Below the pieces are notes generated by a model. That model was given only the letters and a program-made list of their open reading frames with translations, was not told where the DNA came from and did no database searches. The position numbers were made by a program, and so were the translations under genes. This document shows positions 55,772 to 64,000 of a DNA stretch of 64,000 bases, piece after piece. The stretch is from Bacteroidota bacterium (GTDB taxonomy: Bacteria > Bacteroidota > Bacteroidia > Bacteroidales > JAAUTT01), in contig JAUZOO010000004.1 in the NCBI GenBank assembly GCA_030706405.1, positions 124,001-188,000 on the forward strand, in the 5' to 3' direction. The number at the start of each line of letters is the position of its first letter. Position 1 is the first letter of the stretch.

Positions 55772-55983
55772 ATAGACTTTTCGTTATTAAAATATGTATC
55801 GCAAAATTCTCAATTAGCCCGGATATAGTGCAATTTACAAGAGGTAAAGAAGTGCCATCTTATAATATGAGACAACGTTTTACTACTGATTACCAACTAC
55901 TTACACTTAACTATATTTGAAAGGTATTTCCAGACCAAAAAGTATGTGTTCCAAATGCGCACAAATCCTGATTGAATAAAAAA

Positions 55984-56006
55984 AGAGCGTAGTAAAACTA
56001 CACTCT
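55984..56006 (-). terminator. Terminator after GH97
   Basis: On the minus strand agagtgtagt pairs with actacgctct through one G.U pair, loop TTT, followed by seven Ts. It lies 38-60 nt beyond the GH97 stop and separates GH97 from the GH88 operon. Confidence 0.75.
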
Positions 56007-56043
56007 CTGTATGAGTTTCAGGAACTCTGATGTCTGATAAATA

Positions 56044-57987
56044 TTACTGCTTTTGAGCGGACAACCATATAGCCTGTCCTCCCGAAGGCAGGAGTTTGGC
56101 ATCAATAACCGAGGCCGAATCGACTTTGACACGCTGAATCCTGACGTGAGTGCGGGTTTGAACGGCTGGATCGTCGGAATAAATGCTGGCTAGGTACTTT
56201 TTCCCTTTGGGGAGAAAGTTCAACGGAATCTTCAGACTACGGGCGTCATTATTAGTGATGGAACCAATAACCCAATCGTCGCCGCTTCGACGGGCGGTAG
56301 TAATATACTGTCCGATTTCGCCCTGAATAACTTTTGTTTCATCCCACGACACCGGCACTTTTTCAAAAAATTCTACTTCAGGTTCGTCCTGATATTCCGA
56401 AGGTTTATCATACCAAAACATAAACTGCAACGGCGCATAATATATTGCGGCCAGTGCCAACTGATGCGCCGAAGTGGTCTTAATCATACGGTTACCAAAA
56501 CCGCCAATTCCCTTTTGCTTATAATAACAGATGGTGTAATCGGCCGGGCCTGCAATAAACCTCGTAAATGGCAACACGGTATTATGAGTAGCTTCGGGCA
56601 TCTCTTCGTTTCCGCGTATTCCTTCCTGATTAAGAAGGTTAGGATAAGTTCTTGAGAATCCTGTTGGACGATACTCGTCGTGAATATCAACCATTAACTG
56701 GTACTCGGCACATTTTTTAACGGCATCGTGCAACCACGTTGACCAATATTGCGCCCCAACCTGAACAAAGCCAAATTTTATCCCTTTAATGCCCCATTCT
56801 TTATAAACCGGAAGAATTTTATCCAACTGCGAAACAAGCGCCTGCTGATTTACATAAAGCCAAATGCCAACGTTCTTTTGCGCACCATATTCAACTACTT
56901 TGCGCATATCCAAATCGACAACCACTTTGGTTGCATCGGAAGCAAAGTCGGTTACCGGACCATACCACTTCCAGTCGAACAAAATATACTGAAGGTTATG
57001 GGCTGCAGCAAAGTCGATACAAGCTTTGGCGCCCTCGTTGGTAAGCGTCAGTTCGCGGATCACTTTTCCGGGTTTAATCCAGCTCGTGTTTTTGAGTGCA
57101 TTGGGAGCATTAAGATTCAGGACGATATCGTTATTTTCAATCAATTGCGTTGCTTTTTCGGCAATCATAATGGCCCGCCATGGCGTTGAGAACGGCGATA
57201 TCGCGTCAACAGCGCCATACATTGAAGTTTCGACAGTATTGGGTTTACTCGTACTGAGCTTGTATTTGGTACGAACGTAATCAACCATCTGCGCCTCGGC
57301 CAAACATACATACAAACCGTTTGTGAGAGACAATGTGAGCGGACGTTCACTTTCGTCGGGCCAGTTACTAAGCGGCAATTTATTATAGGCACCCTGCGCC
57401 CAGGTAGCCACAAAAGCCTGCGTACCTCCGGGGAAGGCAAACTGATCATTTTCAGAAGTTACATGATAAAACACCCCGGTTTTATCTTCGGGAAACGAGT
57501 AACGAAAAGCAACGCCTTCGTTATATGCCCGTATGTCGATATACAATTCGTAATGAGCATTATCGTCCTTCACAAACTGAAGAGTTGTCTGGTTGTAATT
57601 ATCCCTAACCAAGTTACGTTCGCCATAAACTGGTTTCCAAACCGTATCCTTTGATGTTTCTACAATTTTCTTAAAATTTAAATTTTCGCACCAGCGTTCG
57701 TGCTTGTCCGCCTTTAATGCTAGTGCATTTTCTGACAAATGGTTATCAAAATTTATGTTCAGCTCCGATTCCAGAATTACCAGCTGCTTTTTATAAGATA
57801 CTTGGTAGAAAAAGTGTGATTTCCCTTGAGTATCGCGCGTCTGTCGAAAATGAAGTTCAATATTTCCATCGGGGGATTTAATTTGAGCTTCGGCATCTTT
57901 CTTTACCTCGATCTGGGCTTTAAGCGAGAATGTTCCGAAAATTAAAATAAGGAGACCAACCCATTTGTAAAGCTTTCGATTAATCAT
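56044..57987 (-). CDS. GH97 alpha-glycosidase
   Basis: A 647-residue secreted, probably calcium-dependent enzyme acting on alpha-glucosides or alpha-galactosides. A signal peptide (IFGTFSLKAQ) precedes the N-terminal beta-sandwich (about 30-290; SPDGNIELHF, YNEGVAFRYSF) and a TIM barrel (AAHNLQYILFDWKWYG, NVGIWLYVNQQAL). The residue after GIKGIKF at the strand end is G406; retaining GH97 enzymes carry an Asp nucleophile there, inverting SusB-type ones do not. E397, E438 (HDEYRPTG), E455 and E461 (NQEGIRGNE) are candidate catalytic acids. An inverting mechanism is therefore the better guess. It has its own promoter and terminator. Confidence 0.88.
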   Translation of the reverse strand: MINRKLYKWVGLLILIFGTFSLKAQIEVKKDAEAQIKSPDGNIELHFRQTRDTQGKSHFFYQVSYKKQLVILESELNINFDNHLSENALALKADKHERWCENLNFKKIVETSKDTVWKPVYGERNLVRDNYNQTTLQFVKDDNAHYELYIDIRAYNEGVAFRYSFPEDKTGVFYHVTSENDQFAFPGGTQAFVATWAQGAYNKLPLSNWPDESERPLTLSLTNGLYVCLAEAQMVDYVRTKYKLSTSKPNTVETSMYGAVDAISPFSTPWRAIMIAEKATQLIENNDIVLNLNAPNALKNTSWIKPGKVIRELTLTNEGAKACIDFAAAHNLQYILFDWKWYGPVTDFASDATKVVVDLDMRKVVEYGAQKNVGIWLYVNQQALVSQLDKILPVYKEWGIKGIKFGFVQVGAQYWSTWLHDAVKKCAEYQLMVDIHDEYRPTGFSRTYPNLLNQEGIRGNEEMPEATHNTVLPFTRFIAGPADYTICYYKQKGIGGFGNRMIKTTSAHQLALAAIYYAPLQFMFWYDKPSEYQDEPEVEFFEKVPVSWDETKVIQGEIGQYITTARRSGDDWVIGSITNNDARSLKIPLNFLPKGKKYLASIYSDDPAVQTRTHVRIQRVKVDSASVIDAKLLPSGGQAIWLSAQKQ

Positions 57988-58194
57988 AATTTAAAAATAT
58001 TTTATCTGTTTTAGCTATTGTTTCTAATCTGTAATTCTGCTCAATCAGCAAAGACAAATTTCTTACAAAAAGCCATATTTGCATGATAAAAAACGGTCTA
58101 ATTGGTTCCAAATTATAATATGAAACAAATACCAATACATTAACAACCAAAATTTTACATAAATACTAAAATACTTCTGTTTGCTAACTACATT
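57988..58194. other. Leader region of the GH97 gene
   Basis: About 200 bp between the predicted start site (near 58188) and the GH97 ATG; with the promoter, the whole gap to the regulator's stop is 323 bp. AT-rich, no open frame of note and no strong hairpin seen. The long leader is unexplained. Confidence 0.35.
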
Positions 58195-58226
58195 CAAAAG
58201 TACAAATCATGTTTAATTATCAGCAA
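58195..58226 (-). promoter_or_regulatory. Promoter of GH97
   Basis: On the minus strand TACTTTTG (58195-58202) lies 21 nt after a TTG (58224-58226), fitting the Bacteroidota consensus. The -7 box is identical to that of the candidate small RNA. Confidence 0.55.
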
Positions 58227-58310
58227 CACGTTTAACAGCAAAAAGATTTCCATCGGATAATATAACACCTCTGCGGCAAATATTATCGACAAAATTGAAA
58301 GGTTTAATGA

Positions 58311-61103
58311 TTATTGAGCCCTTAAATCTTTAAAATAATCGGCAGGTGTTTTCCCTGTCACTTTTTTAAAGACCCTAAAAAATGATGTTTTGGAATTAAA
58401 GCCCGATTGCAGGGCAATTGCCGTTAACGTGTATCGCGAATAAATATCGTCGGACATCCGCCGTTTTACCTCTTCGACCCGGTAAGCATTAATAAAGTCA
58501 GAAAAACTCTGGTTAAGATATTGATTAAGCACCTGTGATATATCATGGGCCGAGTAGCCTATCTGCTGAGATAAATCGGCCATTTTCAGTTCGGCGTTCA
58601 AATATGGTTTTTGTGTTTCTATATAGCCAATCAGTGCATTTTTAATAAGCAGACCTTCATCCTCCGTAATCTTGGAACCCTTATATTTTTCGTGAGGTTC
58701 TTCCGGTAATACTTTGGAGTTTTCGACGGCGTCCTGATTTTTTTTCTTTTTTCGTTTCCTAAACAATCGCAGCTGCCAAACGCCTATACCCAAAACAAGT
58801 ATAATGAACCCGATAAAAGATGGCCGCATAAAAAAATAGGGTTTGATAACAACTCGCATCTGTCCTATCGAACTTTGAGTGTCGCTGCTGTTCATCAGTT
58901 TCACCTTAAACACATAGGTTCCGGCAGGCAACTTGTCATAATAAACCTGGTTTCGGTTTTCGAGTTGTTTCCATTCGTGGTCGTATCCCTCAAGCATACA
59001 GGCATACTGATTATTGGCAGGATTGGCATAATTGAGTGCGACAAACTTAAAACCTATGCTGTTCTGACGGTGAGGCAGTTCAATTTCCGAAGTTGTTTCA
59101 ATTGCCTGTAGCAAAGGAGAACCATTGCCTACTTCAACTTCTTTTCCGGAAAGGAAAAAGCCGGTAATCCTGACCGTCGGCTGTTCTTTCTTATCGGCAA
59201 TGCTGTCGGGATGAAAATAGATGAGTCCTTTTTCGTTTCCCCACCAGAGCTCACCTGTGGCACTTTTATAACACGCTGCAGGATTAAAAGCCAATCCAGG
59301 CAAGCCATCCGAAAGATATAAATTCTGAAAAATGCCGGTTTTACCCGACAGACGACAAAAGCCTTTGAGCGTGCTTATCCAGTAATCGCCCGAATTATCT
59401 TCCACTACCGCACAAACCGAGTTATCGGGCAAACCATTGGCGATGGTATAGTTTACAAAGTTTTTAAGTTGTGCGTCGAGTTTAAACAATCCTCCTTTTT
59501 CGGTGCAAAGCCAGATATTCCCCGCTTTATCCTCATAAATAAATGTAGTTTTAAATTTATTGACAAATTTGGCAGGAAAGGATTTTATCGAAAACGTACC
59601 GGTTTTGGGATCACGAAAACAGACCCCGCTGACAGTTCCTGCCCATATGCGCTGTTTAGAATCTACCTTCACCGAAAATACTTCACTATTAATTAACCCC
59701 GAATTTGCACCTGTATAATGGTCTAACTTTTTACTACCCGAATTATAACAAAATACACCATTTAACGTCGCTATCCATATATTTTGACGCGAGTCGCCCG
59801 AAAAACCATAGATACAGCCTTTCTGAAAATCCTCGTTTGCGATAAAGTCTGAGAAACGTTTTGACGCTTTGTCGAACAGGCAAGCCCCGCCTCCATACGT
59901 TCCAAGTAACAGTTTGTCATTTAACGGATAAATCGCCAGGATTATATTAGCTCTCAAAAACTTAAAAGAAGTCTGTTCGGCTTTAAACGATTCAATGCTA
60001 TTGCCATGTACAGCCAAAAAGCCATCGCGAGTTCCTAAAAACTTGTCACCGTTAGGCGCAAAGCAGAACGAACGGATGCTCTTGTTCTGTGAATAGAATT
60101 TTTTAGATAATAGAAAGTTCTTAAACTTTCCGGCTGAATTGACATTGTAACTCAATCCTGCTGAAAATGTTCCTATCCAGAATATTTTTTTATTATCGTA
60201 CAGAAAAGAATAAACAGAATTAGAACTAATTGAGGATGGATCATCTACATCATGCGAAATGGTTTCTACCTTCTTTTCCTTTAAGCGGATAATTTTCAGA
60301 CCACCGCCATCGGTTCCGGCAAAGACCATGTTCTTATCATCGCTTGAAATGTTGAGTATAAGATTATTACCAATTTCGCCATAAGGATAAAACACCGATG
60401 TCTGCATATTAAAACAAACCACTCCTTTAGATTTGGTTCCCAAATAAATAACCGCACCAACCTTGGTCAATCCGGTAAAAGCATTATAACCTTCACTATT
60501 CGGTGCATTTAACCTGAATTTTCCGCTCACGGCATCATTGCCCGACAGGCGCAACAACCCATCGGAGGTTGAAACCCATATTTCTTTACCGGCACCCTGA
60601 ATAATTCCTGAAATAAGATTCTCGGCAGTATTTTTTCCTGTAACAAGATGTTTAATGCTTAAACTTTTAACATTGCAAATGTACATACCGTTATTGGTAC
60701 CGATGTACAGTTTATCGGCCAAAGCGAGTAGCACCAATACTTTTACGTCTTCTTTGTCAAGCTTTACTTTGTTGTATGTTTCTTTTTTCTTATCGAATTG
60801 ATAAAGACCGGTTTCTGTGCCAAGCCAGAAATCGCCATTCGCACTTTCACAAATTGCATTTACGGCTTCCTTTATCCCCGATTTCTTTTTGGAATATGAT
60901 TTTATTTCAGCTCCATCGTAACGATCGAGCCCTTCGAGTGTGCCAATCCAGATAAAACTGGCCTTATCCCTGAAAATAGTTTTTACAAAATTATTGGAAA
61001 GTCCATTTTCAACAGAAACCGTTCTAAACGACAATTCCTGAGCGGTTCCATTCAGTAGGGACAATAAAAATATCAGCAGTAACAGGTTCGATTTTCTGGT
61101 CAT
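58311..61103 (-). CDS. Kinase-less beta-propeller membrane regulator with AraC DNA-binding domain
   Basis: A 930-residue regulator: signal peptide (LLLLIFLLSLLNGTAQ), Reg_prop beta-propeller repeats (about 25-640; FIWIGTLEGLDRYDG, DFWLGTETGLYQFD, NIWIATLNGVFCYN), Y_Y_Y domain (about 675-755; KLPAGTYVFKVKLMNS), one transmembrane helix (about 765-785; FIGFIILVLGIGVWQL), a charged linker of about 50 residues, and an AraC-type HTH (about 830-928; NAELKMADLSQQIGYSAHDISQVLN, SGFNSKTSFFRVFKKVTGKTPADYFK). It has the ends of an HTCS but no histidine kinase, ATPase or receiver. Ligand binding outside would have to act on the DNA-binding domain directly through the membrane. Likely targets are the adjacent GH97 gene and the transporter-ROK operon. 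Confidence 0.88.
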   Translation of the reverse strand: MTRKSNLLLLIFLLSLLNGTAQELSFRTVSVENGLSNNFVKTIFRDKASFIWIGTLEGLDRYDGAEIKSYSKKKSGIKEAVNAICESANGDFWLGTETGLYQFDKKKETYNKVKLDKEDVKVLVLLALADKLYIGTNNGMYICNVKSLSIKHLVTGKNTAENLISGIIQGAGKEIWVSTSDGLLRLSGNDAVSGKFRLNAPNSEGYNAFTGLTKVGAVIYLGTKSKGVVCFNMQTSVFYPYGEIGNNLILNISSDDKNMVFAGTDGGGLKIIRLKEKKVETISHDVDDPSSISSNSVYSFLYDNKKIFWIGTFSAGLSYNVNSAGKFKNFLLSKKFYSQNKSIRSFCFAPNGDKFLGTRDGFLAVHGNSIESFKAEQTSFKFLRANIILAIYPLNDKLLLGTYGGGACLFDKASKRFSDFIANEDFQKGCIYGFSGDSRQNIWIATLNGVFCYNSGSKKLDHYTGANSGLINSEVFSVKVDSKQRIWAGTVSGVCFRDPKTGTFSIKSFPAKFVNKFKTTFIYEDKAGNIWLCTEKGGLFKLDAQLKNFVNYTIANGLPDNSVCAVVEDNSGDYWISTLKGFCRLSGKTGIFQNLYLSDGLPGLAFNPAACYKSATGELWWGNEKGLIYFHPDSIADKKEQPTVRITGFFLSGKEVEVGNGSPLLQAIETTSEIELPHRQNSIGFKFVALNYANPANNQYACMLEGYDHEWKQLENRNQVYYDKLPAGTYVFKVKLMNSSDTQSSIGQMRVVIKPYFFMRPSFIGFIILVLGIGVWQLRLFRKRKKKKNQDAVENSKVLPEEPHEKYKGSKITEDEGLLIKNALIGYIETQKPYLNAELKMADLSQQIGYSAHDISQVLNQYLNQSFSDFINAYRVEEVKRRMSDDIYSRYTLTAIALQSGFNSKTSFFRVFKKVTGKTPADYFKDLRAQ

Positions 61104-61165
61104 TGTTAAAACACATACGAGCGACTAAAAATAGCACTTTTAATCGTGCATGCCATCTACTTCAA

Positions 61166-61198
61166 CAAATATATCAGGCCGGCAATCGACCTGACAAA
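61166..61198 (-). promoter_or_regulatory. Promoter of the propeller-AraC regulator
   Basis: On the minus strand TTTG (61195-61198) is followed after 21 nt by TATATTTG (61166-61173), a full match to the Bacteroidota consensus. The start would be near 61159, about 55 nt before the ATG. Confidence 0.6.
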
Positions 61199-61343
61199 AA
61201 GAGGGCATCTCTGCAACATTCATTCTTCAGACCTTAAGTATACACTTAATAACCTTAATAATTTATACTTTCAACTTAGTAGTTAGGAAAAAAGTCAGAA
61301 TATTGGAGACACCCGCTTATATTTTTAATGCATTCTACCCGTA

Positions 61344-62516
61344 TTAACTAGGCTTTTTAATAGCATAAGCACAAAACAAAAGATACAGAGCACTGGTAAG
61401 AATCACAAGAACCGATCCCACCTGCGAGCCAATAGCATCGGAGGTAAGTCCCATAAAAAATGGAATAACAGCTCCTCCAAAAACTCCGGTAATCATCAAT
61501 CCGGATATTTCATTAGCCTTATCAGGACGAAACTGAATGGCTTTGGAATAGATAATCGGGAAGATATTAGCCACGGTAAATCCAACCACCCCATACAGGC
61601 CAAAGATAACAATTTGTCCTTTCATAAAAATCAAAGAAATCAGAGCAAGCACAGCAATGGTTATGTTAATCCTAAAGAACTTATCGGCTGAGAATTTAGC
61701 AAGAAGGATAGCCCCGATAAATGCTCCGGCGGTGCGGAAAGCGAAGTAAACACTAGGGCCGTAACCGGCAGTTATAGAATCGAGTCCGCAACGTTCCATA
61801 AGAATTTTGGGAGCTGCAGTATTCAACCCAACATCCACCCCAACTACGAACAAAATACCGAGAAATAATAATAAAATAGTCTTATCGGCAAGAATAGCGA
61901 AAACACTCCCAAACGAGGTAGCCTTTCCTTTTTCCTGTTCTTCATGAATGGGAATCGCCATCAGCCATATTGTCGAAACCAAGGTAATAACAGCGTAAAT
62001 TGGGAAGATATACTGCCAGTTGCCCAGTTGCGTTGCTGCAAAAGCTGCAATAAACGGCCCGAAGAATGACGAAATGGCTTTTACAAACTGACCGGCCGTA
62101 AGACTGCTGGTTAGCTTATCGCCTTTTACCACATTGGTAAGCAATGGATTAAGCGACACCTGCAGAATAGTGTTGGCTATACCCAGCAATACAAATGCTA
62201 CCAACGAGGTTACAAACGTATAAGCTATTAAAGGAATAAACATGGCAACGATGGTGATGATATTGCTGAGCAACACCGTTTTTTTACGCCCTATTTTGTT
62301 CATCAACAAACCTGTTGGTATGGAAAAAAACAAAAACATGGAGAACAACGCTACCGGAATCATATTCGAGAGCGTATCCCTGAACTCGGGACTGTAACTT
62401 CCCAATAAATCTTCTTTTACGTGCATGGAGGTGATCCCCACCACATCACAAAACCCCATGATAAAAAAGCCGAACAACACTGGCAGAATCTTTGAATACG
62501 AATTTTCCTTATTCAT
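61344..62516 (-). CDS. MFS sugar permease, FucP/FHS-like
   Basis: A 390-residue inner-membrane transporter with about twelve hydrophobic segments. Features are FFIMGFCDVVGITSMHVKEDL in helix 1, the MFS loop motif MNKIGRKKTVLLSNI between helices 2 and 3, and GLMITGVFGGAVIPFFMGLTSD near the end. The overall pattern resembles the fucose/glucose-galactose FHS group of proton symporters common in Bacteroidota. The sugar is unknown. The ROK kinase gene lies 52 bp upstream on the same strand, so uptake and phosphorylation are probably coupled. Confidence 0.8.
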   Translation of the reverse strand: MNKENSYSKILPVLFGFFIMGFCDVVGITSMHVKEDLLGSYSPEFRDTLSNMIPVALFSMFLFFSIPTGLLMNKIGRKKTVLLSNIITIVAMFIPLIAYTFVTSLVAFVLLGIANTILQVSLNPLLTNVVKGDKLTSSLTAGQFVKAISSFFGPFIAAFAATQLGNWQYIFPIYAVITLVSTIWLMAIPIHEEQEKGKATSFGSVFAILADKTILLLFLGILFVVGVDVGLNTAAPKILMERCGLDSITAGYGPSVYFAFRTAGAFIGAILLAKFSADKFFRINITIAVLALISLIFMKGQIVIFGLYGVVGFTVANIFPIIYSKAIQFRPDKANEISGLMITGVFGGAVIPFFMGLTSDAIGSQVGSVLVILTSALYLLFCAYAIKKPS

Positions 62517-62568
62517 ATAATTTAAAATTTATTGATTTATATTACTTAATCATGTAGTCACTTCATTA

Positions 62569-63513
62569 CTACATTTTCGCCAACAGCGGCTTTATCTCGT
62601 TCCAGAAAGCGGGCTCAAACATACGTGCGCTGCCAACCAGTGCCGCATCCTCCATTAATCCGGAAATGCTGATGGATGTTGAAACTCCCTGCTCCCGGAG
62701 TTTTTCTTCGAAGTAGCCGCCAAAGAGGTTATAGGCTCCGGATACGTTACCGCCGATAACCAACACTTGAGCGTTAAACTTTTTCAGCCATGGCCCAAGA
62801 AACTCGCCAAGGTTTTGCCCGAATTCCTTAAAAACTTCTTTGGCGGAGGAATCAGAAGCAACCCTCTCGGCTATTTCTTTTACGCCCGAAGCCGGATGCC
62901 CGGATATTTCGGCATACCGGCGGATAAACCAGCGAGTAGAGAACGAATCGTCGGCAATGCCATCTTCAAACGGAAGGTGCCATACACAACCCATCTTAGG
63001 CACATCATCGCGTTCAACCACAGGAACGCCGCCATCAACAAAAGCAGAGCCAAAGCCCGTACCCAGCGTGATGGACACCGAGCGACCGGCGTCAGCAGCC
63101 TTTCCCAACCATGCCTCACCGACAGCAAAAGCAGAAGCATCGTTCATAAAACGAACGTCCGATTCCCGGTTTAACCCGAGTTTTTCTTTCAAGGCTTCAG
63201 TCACATTAATACCATAAAGCTTTTCAAACTTGGCAACTTCGTGGGTGAAAAGGGCGATACCATTGGCATAATCAAAAGGTCCGGGCATAGCAAACCCAAT
63301 CCCTGCCAACTGGTTTCTATCGATCTTTTGAATTGACTGACTTAAAGCACTAGCCCAATTACCCAGCACTTCTTCGGATGAAGCCTGGTTGTTAACCTTT
63401 TGTGTGGCAAAACTATCCTTAACAACCGCTTTTTGTTCCAAATCGATTACAGCGCAACTAATATGGCTGCCGCCAATATCCGTACCAATAGCATACTTTC
63501 TCATTTCCAACAT
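62569..63513 (-). CDS. ROK-family sugar kinase, second copy
   Basis: A 314-residue paralogue of the kinase at 7130-8071, about 80% identical by eye. It has the D-I-G-G-S-H phosphate loop, the MNDASAFAVGE catalytic Asp and GTGFGSAF, and likewise lacks the zinc CxCG motif. I use ATG 63513 (MLEMRKYAIG); a TTG at 63531 would add six residues. It lies 32 bp after the partial gene at the right edge and 52 bp before the MFS permease, suggesting a transport-and-phosphorylation operon. Differences cluster at residues 24-45 and 104-115, away from the active-site motifs. Confidence 0.85.
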   Translation of the reverse strand: MLEMRKYAIGTDIGGSHISCAVIDLEQKAVVKDSFATQKVNNQASSEEVLGNWASALSQSIQKIDRNQLAGIGFAMPGPFDYANGIALFTHEVAKFEKLYGINVTEALKEKLGLNRESDVRFMNDASAFAVGEAWLGKAADAGRSVSITLGTGFGSAFVDGGVPVVERDDVPKMGCVWHLPFEDGIADDSFSTRWFIRRYAEISGHPASGVKEIAERVASDSSAKEVFKEFGQNLGEFLGPWLKKFNAQVLVIGGNVSGAYNLFGGYFEEKLREQGVSTSISISGLMEDAALVGSARMFEPAFWNEIKPLLAKM

Positions 63514-63545
63514 TTTATTAGGTATTATCAAGATATTTATTTCGA

Positions 63546-64000
63546 CTACTTTACAATATAAAAAGTTTGCAGTACCGGTTCGGCCGATTTTAATTTAGGT
63601 TCCGTTGAGCGTCCATATTGCCAGGCAACTACAGTTACTTTGATTGGGAATTTACTGCGAGGTGGAATTTGAGTAAACCGAAGCGTATTTCCTTCAATTT
63701 CAGCAGGACCTTCGAGGACATAATAATAAACAGATACTCCGGCAGAAGAAGAGGCCTTTAATTGAATAGCCTTCACTCCTTTTTTAAGATCCCGAATTTT
63801 CGGAAAAGCAATTTGCTGCTCGGCCCCCTCTGCATTTTTGACGGGAATGAATATATGAGCTTGTTGAACAGCCTGTTTGTATTCTATATCACCTGGGTGA
63901 ACGACAGCAAAGACCAACTCCTCTCTGCCAGTTTTAGAAATACCTGTCCGATCGAAACGAACAGAAAAAATTTCAGGCCCCAGTTTCACAAAAGGCCCAC
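63546..64000 (-). CDS. C-terminal part of a second alpha/beta-hydrolase-type protein (partial)
   Basis: The reading frame is open to the window edge, so only the last 151 residues or so are visible; the gene starts beyond 64000. GTG 63989 is in frame but is not the real start, because homologous sequence (GPFVKLG) continues upstream. It aligns closely with the end of the protein at 45941-47551: FSVRF.R.G, YYVLEGPAEI, IPPRSKFPIKVTVVAWQYGRSTEPKLKSAEPVLQTFYIV. What the missing N-terminus is cannot be seen; an esterase-like domain is expected from the paralogue. The stop is 32 bp before the ROK ATG. Confidence 0.75.
   Translation of the reverse strand, partial: GPFVKLGPEIFSVRFDRTGISKTGREELVFAVVHPGDIEYKQAVQQAHIFIPVKNAEGAEQQIAFPKIRDLKKGVKAIQLKASSSAGVSVYYYVLEGPAEIEGNTLRFTQIPPRSKFPIKVTVVAWQYGRSTEPKLKSAEPVLQTFYIVK

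Noticed and set aside
1-64000. Search for prophage, insertion sequence, toxin-antitoxin, CRISPR and restriction genes
   Set aside because: No transposase, integrase, terminal repeat pair or defence-type protein was recognised on either strand.

Overview
The window looks like chromosomal DNA of a polysaccharide-degrading Bacteroidota, probably Bacteroidales or Marinilabiliales. It has a SusC/SusD pair, a hybrid two-component regulator, promoters of the TTTG / TAnnTTTG type, and many secreted or lipoprotein glycosidases. It shows no sign of phage, insertion sequences or CRISPR. The genus cannot be fixed from the sequence alone.

Layout. (1) 1-6709, minus: the N-terminal 2,236 codons of a giant secreted beta-strand-repeat protein cut by the window edge. 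(2) 7130-12181, minus: GH2 glycosidase, secreted rhamnose-mutarotase-like protein and ROK kinase, probably one operon. (3) 12182-24442: ordinary chromosome with a candidate small RNA, an acyltransferase-type membrane protein, metY, a malic enzyme/PTA fusion, a PpiD-like foldase, a small membrane protein, lptC, coaX, tatD, asparaginase and tRNA-Ser(GGA), with several clear hairpin terminators. (4) 24443-40257: a polysaccharide utilization locus. A hybrid two-component regulator is divergent from SusE/F-like lipoprotein, SusC, SusD, two tandem GH30 enzymes and GH35. (5) 40409-55771, minus: an eight-gene enzyme run convergent with the locus: GH88, DUF4861, GH28-like, GH39, heparinase II/III-type lyase, alpha/beta hydrolase, GH127-type beta-L-arabinofuranosidase, and a large heparinase-like protein. 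(6) 56044-64000, minus: GH97, a propeller-AraC membrane regulator with no kinase, then a sugar MFS transporter, a second ROK kinase and the 3' end of a second alpha/beta-hydrolase-type gene.

How it may work (inference). GH30 plus GH35 suggests beta-galactan, most likely the beta-1,6-galactan side chains of type II arabinogalactan. The lyase-type proteins with GH88 suggest release of unsaturated uronic acids; GH127 suggests beta-L-arabinofuranose; the rhamnose mutarotase fits rhamnose caps. Together these suit arabinogalactan protein or a mixed pectic glycan. SusC/SusD would import oligosaccharides, periplasmic enzymes would trim them, and the MFS permease and ROK kinases would take up and phosphorylate the sugars. 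Regulation would come from the hybrid sensor, which may bind the 21-bp-spaced direct repeat upstream of the locus, and from the kinase-less propeller regulator.
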